DNA from: Chondrosia reniformis | Taxonomy: Eukaryota; Porifera; Demospongiae; Chondrillida; Chondrillidae | Direction: 5' to 3' | DNA length: 64,000 bases | Assembly: GCA_947172415.1 (NCBI GenBank) | Contig: OX359198.1 | Span: 1,891,401 to 1,955,400, forward strand | In this document: piece by piece, positions 38,510 through 52,000 of the stretch | Layout: each line of letters begins with the position of its first letter | Position numbering within the stretch: position 1 is the stretch's first letter | Notes under the pieces: generated by a model | What the model saw: the letters and a program-made list of their open reading frames with translations, nothing else | What the model was told of the DNA's origin: nothing | Database searches by the model: none | Program-made: the position numbers and the translations under genes

Positions 38510-40042
38510 ATGGGAGTATTGCTTCTTGTAGTTTTATATCTCTTCCTACCATCCGTCTTAGGTCAACTTAGCTCTGGAGGAGGTCTTCCTTCAGGTAGTC
38601 TCAACAAACTAGTGGTAGCTGAATCTGGGAGAGTGTTCGTGTTAGATGAAAAGTCGGGAGGAGCTGTCTACATGTTATCAGAAGATCTATCTACCGTGAT
38701 GATGTCCCCTTCGAACACAAGTACGACTCCACGAGGAATCGTATTATCAGTCGAGGAAGATCGTCTTGTCATCTGTTGGACGCCTTCTACCGAAGAGAAT
38801 GCCTTTTGTACGATACACAACAGTTCTACTCTGACTGAGTTAGCTAGAGCTCGTCTTACTCCATTGGGACTTAATATTAGAACGCCATCGACTAGTTCAT
38901 ATTCAGTAAGTAGAGGTTTCGTTGAAGGAGAAGAGACGTTCTTTGTAGCTACAAGTGGACCTGATGGGAGCGGAGCTAACAGATTGTATCACGGAGAATA
39001 TCAATTTTCTGATGGCAGTGCAGCACGAGATTTAGATAGTCCTCAAATAGTTTCATCAAGTGGCTTCTCTAGAACATACGAAGGAGGAACAAGAGTTGGT
39101 AACTTTGTATATTTAGTTGGAAGTGATGCAAGTATCAGTGATGCTGTCAGAATTGTCAGATTGTGTGATGGAAGTGAATGGGACAGCTGGTATGAAGTAG
39201 GATTGTTCTGTGGACAAGAAGCTACTCCAATATTAGTGGATTTTGACAATGCACTGGTCAGTGTAAACTTCTTACTCATTGAAAATGGAGTAGATGAACC
39301 AACACTTGTGGTTTCAGTATTCTCAACAGATACAGGAGATACGAACATTTGTAGTTTTCCCATTTCTGCAATTGATTCTGCTGCTAATTTTACATTTACA
39401 ACTTGTACATCTACCACCATTGATCTAAGTCCTATTTGGACTTCAGAATTGAGACAATGTGAACTCGGTGACTCTATAGTAAGTTAACGTGTGTATAATT
39501 TTCTTGATTTTACAATTACAATTTCTTGTTTCTTTTTTAACTAGTCCAACTGACAGCAAAGTGTATACATTTGGTCCCAACTAAATCGAACACTTTCTGC
39601 ACGTTTAAAAATTGTCTATTTTTGCAGGAATTTTGTGATTTGGAAAAGAGTAGTCCATTTGGTACTCGTGGACCACAAAGGTTGTCTACGGAAAATGACC
39701 TTAATCCAACAGCTGGACCAGTCCAGGATGAAAACCCTCTTTTCCAGATCAATGGAGTGACAATATCTTCAACAACAGTGTTTATAGTTGATGATGTAAC
39801 AGTGATATTTATTGGAACAGACATGGGAGAAATTAGAAAGGTAAAAAGAATATTAATGTATGTTCTCAATTGTATATAACAATAATACATACTTCATTGT
39901 GTAGTTCACTACTCCAAACTTAACTACTCCTGTATCAGACACATCAATGTCAGAACAAACATGGAAAGTGTCTACTAAACCAGTGATAACATTAGAGTAT
40001 GCAAGAGGATCTGATTATGTGTATGGACTGACTGAAGATGAA
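38510..40042 (+). CDS. Gene C exons 1-3: signal peptide and Sema domain
   Basis: Residues 1-440. The first 18 or so residues are strongly hydrophobic ([18 protein letters not shown]), a signal peptide probably cut near G18/Q19. The rest is the ligand-binding Sema propeller; the family pattern is seen in the segment around VRIVRLCDG in exon 1 and in the closing strand [10 protein letters not shown] of exon 3, which runs into VYRVPVEEC at the PSI domain exactly as in other plexins. All three exons end in phase 0. The signal peptide is unrelated to that of gene B, although identity becomes almost complete directly after it (from QLSSGGG). Confidence 0.93.
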
Positions 40043-43000
40043 GTGAGTGTCTGTGTCATCATGTTAGGAGAGAGTGTCTGTGTCATCATGTTAGGAGAGA
40101 GTGTCTGTGTCATCATGTTAGGAGATTGTGTCTACTTCACTGTCTCATCCCCATGATTGTAGGTGTATCGTGTTCCAGTAGAAGAGTGTTCCAACTTTAC
40201 AGACTGCAGTTCTTGTGTGATGGGAGGAGGTAGACTGTGTGGATGGTGTACAATTGAGAACAAGTGCTCCAGAGTGTCCAGATGTTACAACACTAGTTCT
40301 CCTCTTCGTTGGGTTCAGGAGAACAGTGAATGTCTAAGTGTAACTATATCATCAGCTGTGAATATTTCAGGAAATGAGAAAGCTTATCCAAGAAAAACAA
40401 GTGTGATTGTGAGTTAATAGAAACACATTCATTTTATACATTTGTGTTTCATGGAATTCCCAGAAACAGCTGTCTGGAGCAAAGAAGAGAGAACAGAAGA
40501 ATGAAGAGAAAAGGAAAGACTACTGTATCCTCATCCAAAACTCTCTCTAGGTTTAGTTCCCCTATAAGCCTTTACTTTGAAGTATATGTAGCATGTAAGG
40601 TTTATTAGATATGTAGTTCATGCAATTTAATCTAATCAATCCAAATATGGAGTTCCTTTCACCAGAGGCCACCTTATTCCCACTTTTTAGTTTGAGGAGA
40701 GTTAGTAGGTAATTGTTACTTTAGTTCTTAGTATTACTATATACACATACTTCCCCATGAAGCTACTTACACTAGCCTTTAAAAGTACATTCTGACATCC
40801 TTTTTGGGCATTCTGGAACTAAGTACATAGATACTGTAATGAATTCTTTAATAATGCTTAATAATCACATATTATTAATATAATGTTATATATTAACAGC
40901 TGTAGCAAATAATTGTTAAACGGCTTGTAGTGTTAATTTGTTGCATGTTAAGTCAGTATTTATCATCCTTGTTGATTAATATGACTATGAAGAGTCCTTG
41001 CACTATATATAGATAGTTGACTCATTCTCTTAATAGCTACACCTCCAGTTGTCACTACTTTTGATTTATACTTCAATATGTCAACGACCTTATCATACTG
41101 TATCATGAGATCATACTGTAATAATATCAATTGTATCGTATTATTACATCTACTGGGACATTTGTATTTTTTAAGTGTTGTATATCTCCATTTTATCATA
41201 CATTATACAAGTATTTATTAACTTCTACTTAATTGTTACTAAAGTGGGTGGATCCTGCAGTTAACTGACAACTAGCTCAATGGCTATGTTAATATATGTT
41301 GTTCAAATTATCATTTTATTAGCTAGATCAGAGGTTCATTTACTGTACACGTCATGCTATTTGGTAATCAGAAACTTGTAACTCATCTTTGTGTTGTCTG
41401 ATATGTGAAAATGAAGTGTAAACTGTATACATGTACGTACATACACTGTATACATAATTGTAACATGTCATTAGTAGTTTTGTTAGCTGAAATTGTCTCA
41501 TTTTAGAGCTGCATGTGCTGTAAATATGATATTTTCATCTACTACCTCCTATTATCTACCTGTACAGGAGGTGATAGTGGCCAATCTCCCTCCTCTGTTG
41601 TCTGGTGAGAGCTACCAGTGTGTGTTTGATAGTGTAGGATCTGGTAATCTCACTCTAATATCTGGAGATATGTACTCGTGTGAGGTACCTGATATACCTC
41701 AGTTTCAGCAAGGAATGGAAGGTTGGTCGTTGTACCAGACTGCATGTTGTGTATCTGTTCCGTTAGGGGCATATATGAGTATGCTACAGTAGTAATGTAA
41801 TGGAGGAAGTTATATATCAGAGGTGTGTGTAGGAAACAGCATCACTGACTCCAGCTTACATCACCCTCAGACACTTTGATGATATAGTCAATCTTGTCAT
41901 TCAGCTCCTTTGTCCATTAGCCACCAAATGAGGTTGAGAGTGTCACAGAGCCCTTAGCTACCAAATGAGGTTTAGAGTGTGTATCCTGTTACATTCCAAA
42001 ACATCTTGTTTCTCCAGTTCATGACCTGTTAATGTTTACCCTACTTATGCTCTGTTTAACAAGCTGACTATTCTTCATTTGTTATTTTTGCTGACAATAC
42101 TGCAGGAAGCCATTAGGTGCTGTTAAAATGAAGGGTATTCTGTTAATCTGTTTTATATAGTACCAGTTGGCATAGTATTAGTATAAATAGTGGTCCTATG
42201 TACAGGTGGTGTACTGTAATGAGGTGATACAACTGTTAGAATGTATTTCAGTAGAAGGTTTCATTAGAGTATGGGTCACCTTGGTAACGTAACCTCACCT
42301 CCAATCTAGAGTGGGTATTTATCATCTTCAAGTATGTTTGATTTTCTTTTGTGATTTTGCTTACAATGAATCCCTTATCAAGTTGTGTACATATAATATG
42401 TACATCTTATACTATAAACATCTTAATAGAATAAGGATTTCTTCTAACTGCGTCAAACTTATCTTTTGGATGGTTCATCTTTTGATAATTATGAGTGTCT
42501 AAAGACGCAGTAATCTGTTCTTTGTTCTGTCGGACGTTTCGACCCTTGGGGTCTTCTTCAGCGACATAAAGAAACATAAACATCTTGCTTAGCTGTGATA
42601 TTTCTCAGATGGACCATTATTGCACAATTTGAAATTGATTTGTCTGTAATAGGTAAAGTGATAGCAGCTCCACACTGACCTATCAAATGGCCCAACCAGT
42701 AATAATATGACATGAGATTATTATAGCTGAACACTGGGAAGCCGTACAGTGCAAGTAGCGTTTGCTGCAAATGTAATCCATGAGATAAAGACTTATTAAT
42801 TCAACTTGTTCAAGTCCTTTTAGGGTACCATTCATAGCATTCAGAGCACATACCTGACCATAAAACTAAATATTGTGACAGGGAAGTGAGTTACCTGAAT
42901 GAGATGTGACATAAATAATGTGATTCAGTTCTCAGGAAATAAGTGTCTCCTGTTTGGTAGTGATTAGTGTCCAACGAAATAAAGTTTCTCCATTAAAGGC

Positions 43001-46000
43001 AGTATGAGCAAATAGGAATTATAAGTGTCATAACTCATGAGAATTTCTAATTCCTGCTCACTTAATAAGCTAGGTGCACCTACTGATATCAAACACAGCT
43101 GCAGAGGAGTGAACAATTTGGATGAGAAGACTAATTCTTACTTTCTTGTCCAAATTCACTTGTTCATGCCCCGTTACAGCACCTCCTTTGTAGACTCCAC
43201 ACTTCAATGGTTTTAGGATTGTAAGGATGATTTGTACAGTTAACTCTCAACTACATACTTTGTGCTACATAATACATACTTTCAAAGTTTTTATGGCAGT
43301 GCTCCAGTTTGACTCTGCGCTTCGGTAGTTTTGGAATATAAGATGATTTGTAAAGTTAATTGTACATGTTTGCATACTTTGTGTTATGTACACTTGTAAT
43401 GGTATTGCTCCAGTCTGAGTCTAATACAGTGAAACTATGCCTCATTGGTCAGTTTGAATTACCTCTGGGCAACATCAAAGAGCTCTAATTGACACAGTCA
43501 ATGTAGTAATTTCTGTTCCACAATGTAGCATTCCTTAGTGTGGGCACTTTGGGGTTGTTAATTAGCTGCTTCATGACAGTATTTTTTGATAATTTTATTA
43601 TTCATTACTCTAACCATATTTCCTACTTGTAATGATAAGGAAATCTTTACACTGCAATTTTACTGTTTTCTTGGAATTTTTGTCACCATCTCCTGTATGG
43701 CTATGAAGTATTAGAGGTTTAGGAAGTGTAAAGAAACTAACTGACTAAAAAACACAATAGACTAATGAGACTTGGCAAGCCTGTAGAGCTTTGGAGGTGG
43801 ATATACTTGATTTCTTCCTCTTCTCTACTTTATTATTGGGCCAGACGGTTATTACTGGGAAGTCCTTCCTAAATCATTGACCTGTAGGAGTCTTTCTTTT
43901 CTAAGTACATGTTATACAGCTTTCGTTAAAGTTGTATTGTAGTTAGTAATTGTGTTTAAGTTGTCTATATGTATAACTGCTTGAATAACTAGTGCAGTCC
44001 ACTAATCCTTGCTTGCTGTCGATAAATTCATCCATTGTCATGTAAAGCCTGATTACTATATTTAATGGCCACTATTCTACTGATACCATTACAACTGCAA
44101 AAGGGACTCCATATTAATGAGATTTACAGTATATATGTAGTATTACTTTACTAGTATATAACTAGTCCAGTAATTCTTGTTTGCTGAAGAGTTGGAGTAT
44201 ATGTAATGTGTATGTATTTGTTTGAATGAGTGACTTTGGACATGCACCGTGTGTTCACTCCTCACATTCACCTTCATGCCTCTTTATTCTGGTACTTGCA
44301 CATCTGAGCTATGAGAGCCACTTCACATTTGCTGCAGACCACAGCCATGTGGTTCCTTGTAAACACCTGCATTATCAGTACCAGGTGTGTGGTTGTTTGA
44401 AGGATTAAAAGGGATGTATTTCTTGTAGTGAGTAGAGCACTTTGTGTTTCTACAACACTTTCATGATGAAGCCTGAATGAGGTAAACTCAGGTATCCCTC
44501 AGCTGAATGCTGGCTCATTGTGATTTAATAAAATTCCTTTTGAGATGTGCTTGCAATGCAGTGCCAATTTGTCACTTCCCAAACATTCCTTACTGTCTAT
44601 TTGACACACCTTTGTGGTGGGCTGAGGTGATAATGAGATTCATAGCCTCCATATAAGGTATCATTGAGTCCGCATCCCACTGTCTTGCTCTCAATGGAAT
44701 GTGTCGGATGTGAAGGTCACCTAATCTGACAGTACAGAGGAGGAGGGTCCTAATGGGAAGGTGTGGCTTGTGGGCCCGCAGTACATGTACCTATGAACAG
44801 AACTCTACCTGTTTATTATCATCTATGTGTGCATGTATAAGTATATTATGTATGTGTGTATACCTGTTTCCATCTGTGTATTGATGGCAAGACCTTGTTT
44901 TGTTCTTTTATAGAGTGCATTCATGATGAATGAATAATTATTACTTGCTAGCAATATTTAAATTCACTTCCTGTCCCCATATAACTGTAACTATAACAGA
45001 GTGTAGTATACTGTATACATATAACCATAACAGATATATATGTTAGAAGGGATAGCTATCCTGTCTTGTGTGGATTGTGTGTAGTTTTTGAGGTTGAGAA
45101 GTGAAAGATAAACATTTGCCAATTTTACCACCATGTTTATGTATACACTGTAAATACACATGTGAAGATGGTATTATGGTAGCCCAGTCTTATGGTAGCC
45201 CAGTCCTATGGTAGCCCAGTCTTGTGGTAGCCCAGTCTTATGGTAGCCCAGTCTTATGGTAGCCCAGTCTTGTGGTAGCCCAGTCTTGTGGTAGCCCAGT
45301 CTTGTGGTAGCCCAGTCTTGTGGTGGCCCAGTCTTGTGGTAGCCCAGTCTTATGGTAGCCCAGTCTTATGGTAGCCCAGTCTTATGGTAGCCCAGTCTTA
45401 TGGTAGCCCAGTCTTATGGTAGCCCAGTCTTATGGTAGCCCAGTCTTATGGTAGCCCAGTCTTATGGTAGTCTTCCTATTGCTCGTGGCTTCCTTGTGTG
45501 GTGAAAGTCTGATTGATAGCTCATAGGAACTCATTGCAATGTTGTAATTCACTTTGTGGCAATGCCTAAATTGATTATGCACCAAAGTCTATTCTGTTAA
45601 TACAGTTTAGTTTAAAGCAATTACAGATGTATGAATTGTGAAGTTTCTCTTCAAGTACAAGTGCTGTTTTAAAGTGGAGGCCAGTTCTATACACGTGTAT
45701 GGAGTTTTTCTATCATTCAGTAATACACTATCTTTGATTTGTACATATACGTATGTATGTACGTACATATGTACCTATTGGTTGGTTGGATATGATTTGA
45801 GCATCAGCAACACTTATTATTAATCAAAGAATTAGGACGTTTCGACCCGTAGGTCTTCTTCAGCAATAAATGGGGAAGAAAGCATACAACCAGTGGACGT
45901 CCTAATTCTTTGATTAATAATAAGTGTTACTGATGCTCAAATCATATCAAACCAACCAATTATGAACGCAACAAGTACCCCTTGTTACTTTGTACATACC

Positions 46001-49000
46001 TATGTAAGTATATCTGTATATCTTAATAATAATTCATTAGTTGAAGCCCATTTGACATGTGCAGTACATACTTATACGTACATATGTATGGTTACCTTTG
46101 AGGTTAATTTCATTAATTGAAGCCAGTTGAAGAGATTGCTACAGGAAGTATCTACTTATATCAGACGTGCTCATGTGGTAGCTTGCAGTACGTAGAATGT
46201 GCTTATTACGCAAGTAGCTTGTCTTTATTGAATAATTGTGCATATTTCTGTAGTGTTTTGGTACTGAAGTTCTGAATCATTAATTATTATAAACACATCC
46301 CATATCCCACTGGTGACAAATGTAATTTTCACACTTATTGCAGAGATTTACAGGCTTTGTATGTTAGATGATTCTTTGTATGTGGTCATTACAACCTGAC
46401 AGTGATATTATGTTCAGTAGTCTCCAACCAGTCTGTTTATTCAGACTAGATTGTATCATTTAGTGCACATCTGTTGTTGCTATCAAATCAGTTAGTCGTC
46501 TTTGTATTACTAAGTATTGTAGGTACATACGTACGTACATATGTATGTGGACTACTAGTGTCATATGACTGTATCATTTGTATCCTCTACTGAAAGTGCT
46601 TTGCTGATGTAAGTATTTTGACTATTAAATCACTCCTGATTGTATAGCAGTAGTAATGTGATATCTCTGAATTTGTAGATTCAATGACAGTCAACTTTAC
46701 TTTGAAGTCTTCTGTCTCTGGTATTGACTTTGGACTAGTACAAGATGGAGTTATATTCTATGACTGTACAGTACATGTGAAGTGAGTTCTGTATACCTTC
46801 TTCATGTCTTACATGTGCTTAGTAGTTCACTAAGTTATAAATGTGTCACTTGTTTGTGGTGAGTGTGTCATACAATTGTTTTGTATCTTCTTCCTTTAGC
46901 TGTACATCGTGTACTGGTAGATTCACTTGTACGTGGTGTGGAGTGGATACTGAATGTAGAACAAATGGTGACACTTGTACTGGGATGACATCTAACGTGA
47001 GTGCTAAAGTAACCTCACTTGTGCATCTCTGAACCTCATCTAGTGTTGATAATTGTGTTTGTGTTCATAACAGGTTGATCCTGACATGTGTCCAAGGTTC
47101 CTTCCAAATGACATGAGTGAGGATGGAAGGTACTACCTTCACGAAGGACTGACTAATCCAGATGTCACTTTAGAACTAACTGCAAACAATCTAGTGGCAC
47201 CAGTGAGTAGACAGTATAAAGTTTATATATACTGTTTTGAATTAGGGTCTTGTGATCATCTATACACAATGTCATATATAACTATATATAACTATATAAT
47301 TGAATGTCTAAGACACTCTTTTACAATGTCTACGTAATTAGATAATGTGATATACTACGTCTATACAAATATATCTTTGTATTTAGTTGAATGTCTAAGA
47401 CAGGACAATGTCTAATTCCTCGACTACAGAATATGTACAATATTTATCTGTTTGTATAGATTTCTGGCTACTCATATGAATGTGTGATCCAAAGAGCTGG
47501 TTCTCCTCCAGTTACATTAACACTTACGGTTGATAACAGCAGTCAGTCTGTAGCTTGTCAGATAAACAATCCAATTGATCTTCTTCGTCAAGGAGAATCT
47601 CAAGTGGAAGTGAGTATCAAACTAATGTGGACAAATGGAAGTGAGAGTTTTACCATTGACCAACCACAAGGAGCATTAACTGGTAAGTTGTTAGACCAAT
47701 GTATGTCTATTTTATGAGAATTCACTATAGCAACTTTGTTAATTCATTTTGTATGTACACATATGTGTGTATAAGCACAGTAAATTTTCACATATGTATA
47801 CAGTTTCTACAATAATCCTGTATCATTTATTGTTTGTTGATATCTTCAGTTTCAACTGATTTGTCTTGTAGTTGTACTCTACGATTGCAGTAGACTGGGA
47901 ATTGGATGTTCCAGTTGTCTCTCAGTTGGTTCAGATTTCAATTGTGGATACTGTAATGACCTCTCCGACTGTGTCTTAAGAGGACAGTGTGGTAGTGGAA
48001 TATTTGTGGTACCTCCAAACTTTACACTTTGTGGAGAACCAGAGGTTGACAGTGTAAGTCTTTTATATCTGCAAATTTTACATGTGCTTAGTAGTGAGTA
48101 AGTATAGTATCATTAAACTTCATATCTTTTACATATATATGTATGGATACCTTCAGTGTAAGTCTTTTATATATGTACGTACGTACGTATATCTGTGAAT
48201 CATATATTATACGTACTTTTCAATAGTACACTCCAGAGTCAGGTCCTCTTGAAGGAGGTACTCTCTTAACTATCACTGGTACTAATCTTGGAGTACTTGA
48301 TGGAGAAGGAGTTATCATTAAAATCGGTCAAAATAACTGTACAATTAATCGAACAAACAGTATTTCTGGAAAGAAGTTTATCTGTAGAGTTCCTCCAGCT
48401 ACTGCTGTTGGTCCAACAACAGTAATGATAATCAGATCACTAGCTGGGTCTAATACGGAGGTTGGTAGCTTTATGTATGCATCTCCAGTAATTAGAGGGA
48501 TTTACCCAGTGCGAGGTCCAACAGCTGGATCTACTTTAATTCACATTTCTGGTTCAAATTTAAATATTGGAAATATGGAGAGAACTACAGCATCAGTTGT
48601 TGGACAAGTGTGTATGAGTTTGAAGTGAGTTTCTAGTTCCAGAAAATTAATTTGAGTCACCATGTTTGACTGTTTGATACATACTTATGTACAGTCTAAC
48701 CTTGTTTATTGATCATCATAAAAAGGCAAATCTGTCTGTTCCAAATTTACTTGTGTATAATTATTTAACACTCTATTCGTAATTTGTTTATTGCATAAGT
48801 AGTTGCATATTCTATATTACGTCTCTGTTTCCTCTCAATCAGTTTGATCAACACAACACATGTCTCATGTACCACAATACCTTCCACTGAAGGAGAAGGT
48901 AGTGTCAGTATGAATATTGATGGGAATATATACACTGGAGGTAACAATGTGAAATTTAGCTATGTAGTACCAAGGGTCACTTCACTGTTTGATCCTGACA

Positions 49001-52000
49001 ACAGTGCTGATGGGAGGATCATTAAGAGGTTAGCTTCAGTGTGTGTGAATTATTGTCGTGTTTCCCAGCCAGCAACCAAATGTCTTACACGTACAATTAT
49101 ACATACATTTTAATAGGACTCAGTGCTACATGTTTTTATATGTTAGAATGATCCCAACAATGAAATCCATTTCATCCTATAAATTCGGCCTTTTCACAAA
49201 TTAAAGTTTTCTCCTTCCCTGACTTTTCATCCAGAAATTGCCTTCAAAACTGAGCACGCATAAAGCAAAAATGCTTAGTAAATGTGTACATTGTAATACA
49301 TATTTTTTATTACATATTACATATAGGTACGTATATACTAGTCAAGTTTCACTATAAGTTTATACTAAATGGTAATATACGTATGTAGTTACTTACTGTT
49401 AGGTATTTAAATTTATACACATAGTATTATAGATTTTAGAGGATTTAATAATAAATTTCTCTATTTAATTCAGTAATTAATTAATTACATCTCTCTCTTA
49501 TTTAGTGGTGGAGTGACTGTCATACTGAATGGTAATAATCTGGATGCTGCTTTAGTACCACAACTTACTCTACAAACTGGTGCTAACTTCAACATTGTTG
49601 TAAGTGTTTTTTGATTATATGTTGTATGTGCAAATTTGTCTTGATCGAGCATGAGTTTTACTTTTCCTCATGAATATATAGAACTGCACTGTAAGATCAT
49701 CTAAAGTTGTTGCTTGTCGTGTACCAATCTTCACTGGTGTCAATGCTAGTGTTCAGTTCAATTACAGTCTCGGACTTGATGGAGAGACATTGTCAAACTT
49801 ACAGGACATAGAGTCATTAGAAGCTGTAGCTAATCCAGTATTCAATCCAGTATCAATTGACTATGTTGTTGGAAGTGGAGAACAAATTGTTATTGAAGTA
49901 CATATGTGTGCATATATAAAGTATTATGTATATACGTACATAATATAAGTAGATATATACCAATGTTTGACATACTGTACGTATGCAGTTCACCTTCTGA
50001 AAAGGTAATACGTATGTGCAGTGTTAAATGGTATGTTACTTTATTCATTTTAGGGTGAAAACTTTCTTAATGTTTTGCAAGAAGATTACAACATCACTGT
50101 CAATGGACAACCTTGTACAGATTTGAGTATAACAGATACAAGAATATTCTGTACTCCTCCCGCCAGTCTTAACAGTCAGGCTGGTTCTACTGCTACAGTT
50201 GTGGTAATCATAAATAATTCTCTTGTTTTTCTAGTATTTGTACATGCACAGTTCTAGTGTTACGTACATATGTACATACGTATGTTCCAGTTATGGATTC
50301 GCTCAAAGGATATACGTATATACGTATGTATATACTGTATATATTATACAGTATATTTGCATATGCATATTGGTATTTATCTCTATTTAATGCTCCCCTT
50401 GCAGGTCCAGTTGGGAGATGGTGCTCCCATGTCAATTGGAGATGTAGATGTGCAACTCAACCCCATTGTTATTATAGTCCCAGCGGTGGTTGGAGGTGCT
50501 GTAGTGATCAGTCTCCTCCTGGTCTGCTGTATTGTGTGCTGCGTATGCTGTCAGTTCAAGAGGAAGTCAAAGGAGAAGGAAAAACAAGTTCAGAACTTGC
50601 TGACCCACATGGAACTGATGGAATCTGAATTAGCAGATGAATGTAGAAGAGGTGAATGCAGGCATAGTCATATACCTTTGTCTCTCCAGGATACAACATA
50701 TATATCCAATATAACATACCTAATATGCCAAAATCCCACATTTTCAGACTGCTATATATGTAATTGGTTAAGTATCTATGAGACTAATTGTCTAAGAAAG
50801 CTGATAAAATACACCATTGTGGTTAGTACCTTGAGATAAGGATGAAACCAATTGATTTGATAATGGCTTTCAAGGTTGTTTTATAATATACCTGTAGACT
50901 TGTGTATGTGACCACTGGATCACCTCTTTCACATTTAGTTGATCCTCCTTTAACATTCACCTGATCCTCCTTTAACATTCACCTGATCCTCCTTTAACAT
51001 TCACCTGATCCTCCTTTAACATTCACCTGATCCTCCCTTTAACATTCACCTGATCCTCCTTTAACATTCACCTGATCCTCCTTTACCATTCACCTGATCC
51101 TCCTTTAACATTCACCCGATCCTCCTTTAACATTCACCTGATCCTCCTTTACCATTCACCTGATCCTCCTTTAGCATTCACCTGATCCTCCTTTACCATT
51201 CACCTGATCCTCCTTTAACATTCACCTGATCCTCCTTTAGCATTCACCTGATCCTCCTTTAACATTCACCTGATCCTCCTTTAACATTCACCCGATCCTC
51301 CCTTTAGCATTCACTGAGCTGCAGACGGACCTTGAGCTTGTTTACGACAGAACTGATCAACATCTTCCCTTCAATGATTTCCGAAGCTTTGCAATGAGGT
51401 TCCTCTTCCCTCATTGCAAAGACCACGTGGTACTGCAGCCACTACAGGTTTGTTATGTACCTTATGTATGTAATTAGAAGTGTATGTGCTGTAGGAATGT
51501 GTGTATTGTATGTAACATACATATAATGTATGTACTTACGTATATGTACGTATATATAATCTAATACACCATTTTCCTACATGCTATGCCTACTCTGTAA
51601 AAAGCTTATATGGATCTAAACCTGGTGAGAGCTTTGGATGAGGATACAGGAGTCTTCTCTTTCATCTTCTTCTCCACTGGGCCAGACAACTGTTTCTGGG
51701 AATTCCACACTTCATCAGTGACCCTGGGAGTCTTTGTCTTTTTCTTGATCTTGGTCTTTTGTGAATCCTCGCAGCTACGTATGTACATTATAAAATGTAC
51801 ATGTAGTACATGTAATGTATGTAATTACGTATGTACATATGTACTGTAAGTACAGTATGAACGTAGGAGGTTCCTTTTCAAGTATGTATGTATTCTACAG
51901 AAATGCTTTTAAATATCTTTAATCTTGTTTTTATTAATAATGCTATAAATTTAAAAAATACATTTGCTTTAATGCATACAATTTCCTGTTTGGAATTGTT

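Larger units (their letters stand above)
41722..46678 (+). other. Gene C intron 5 (4957 bases), remainder
   Basis: Apart from the minisatellite and foldback listed separately, I see no gene. A diverged copy of the 200-base foldback family lies near 43775-43900. The last 400 bases before exon 6 (from about 46290) are recognisably homologous to gene B intron 5 next to its exon 6 (around 24840-25090), which shows that the two genes duplicated with their introns. Confidence 0.7.
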
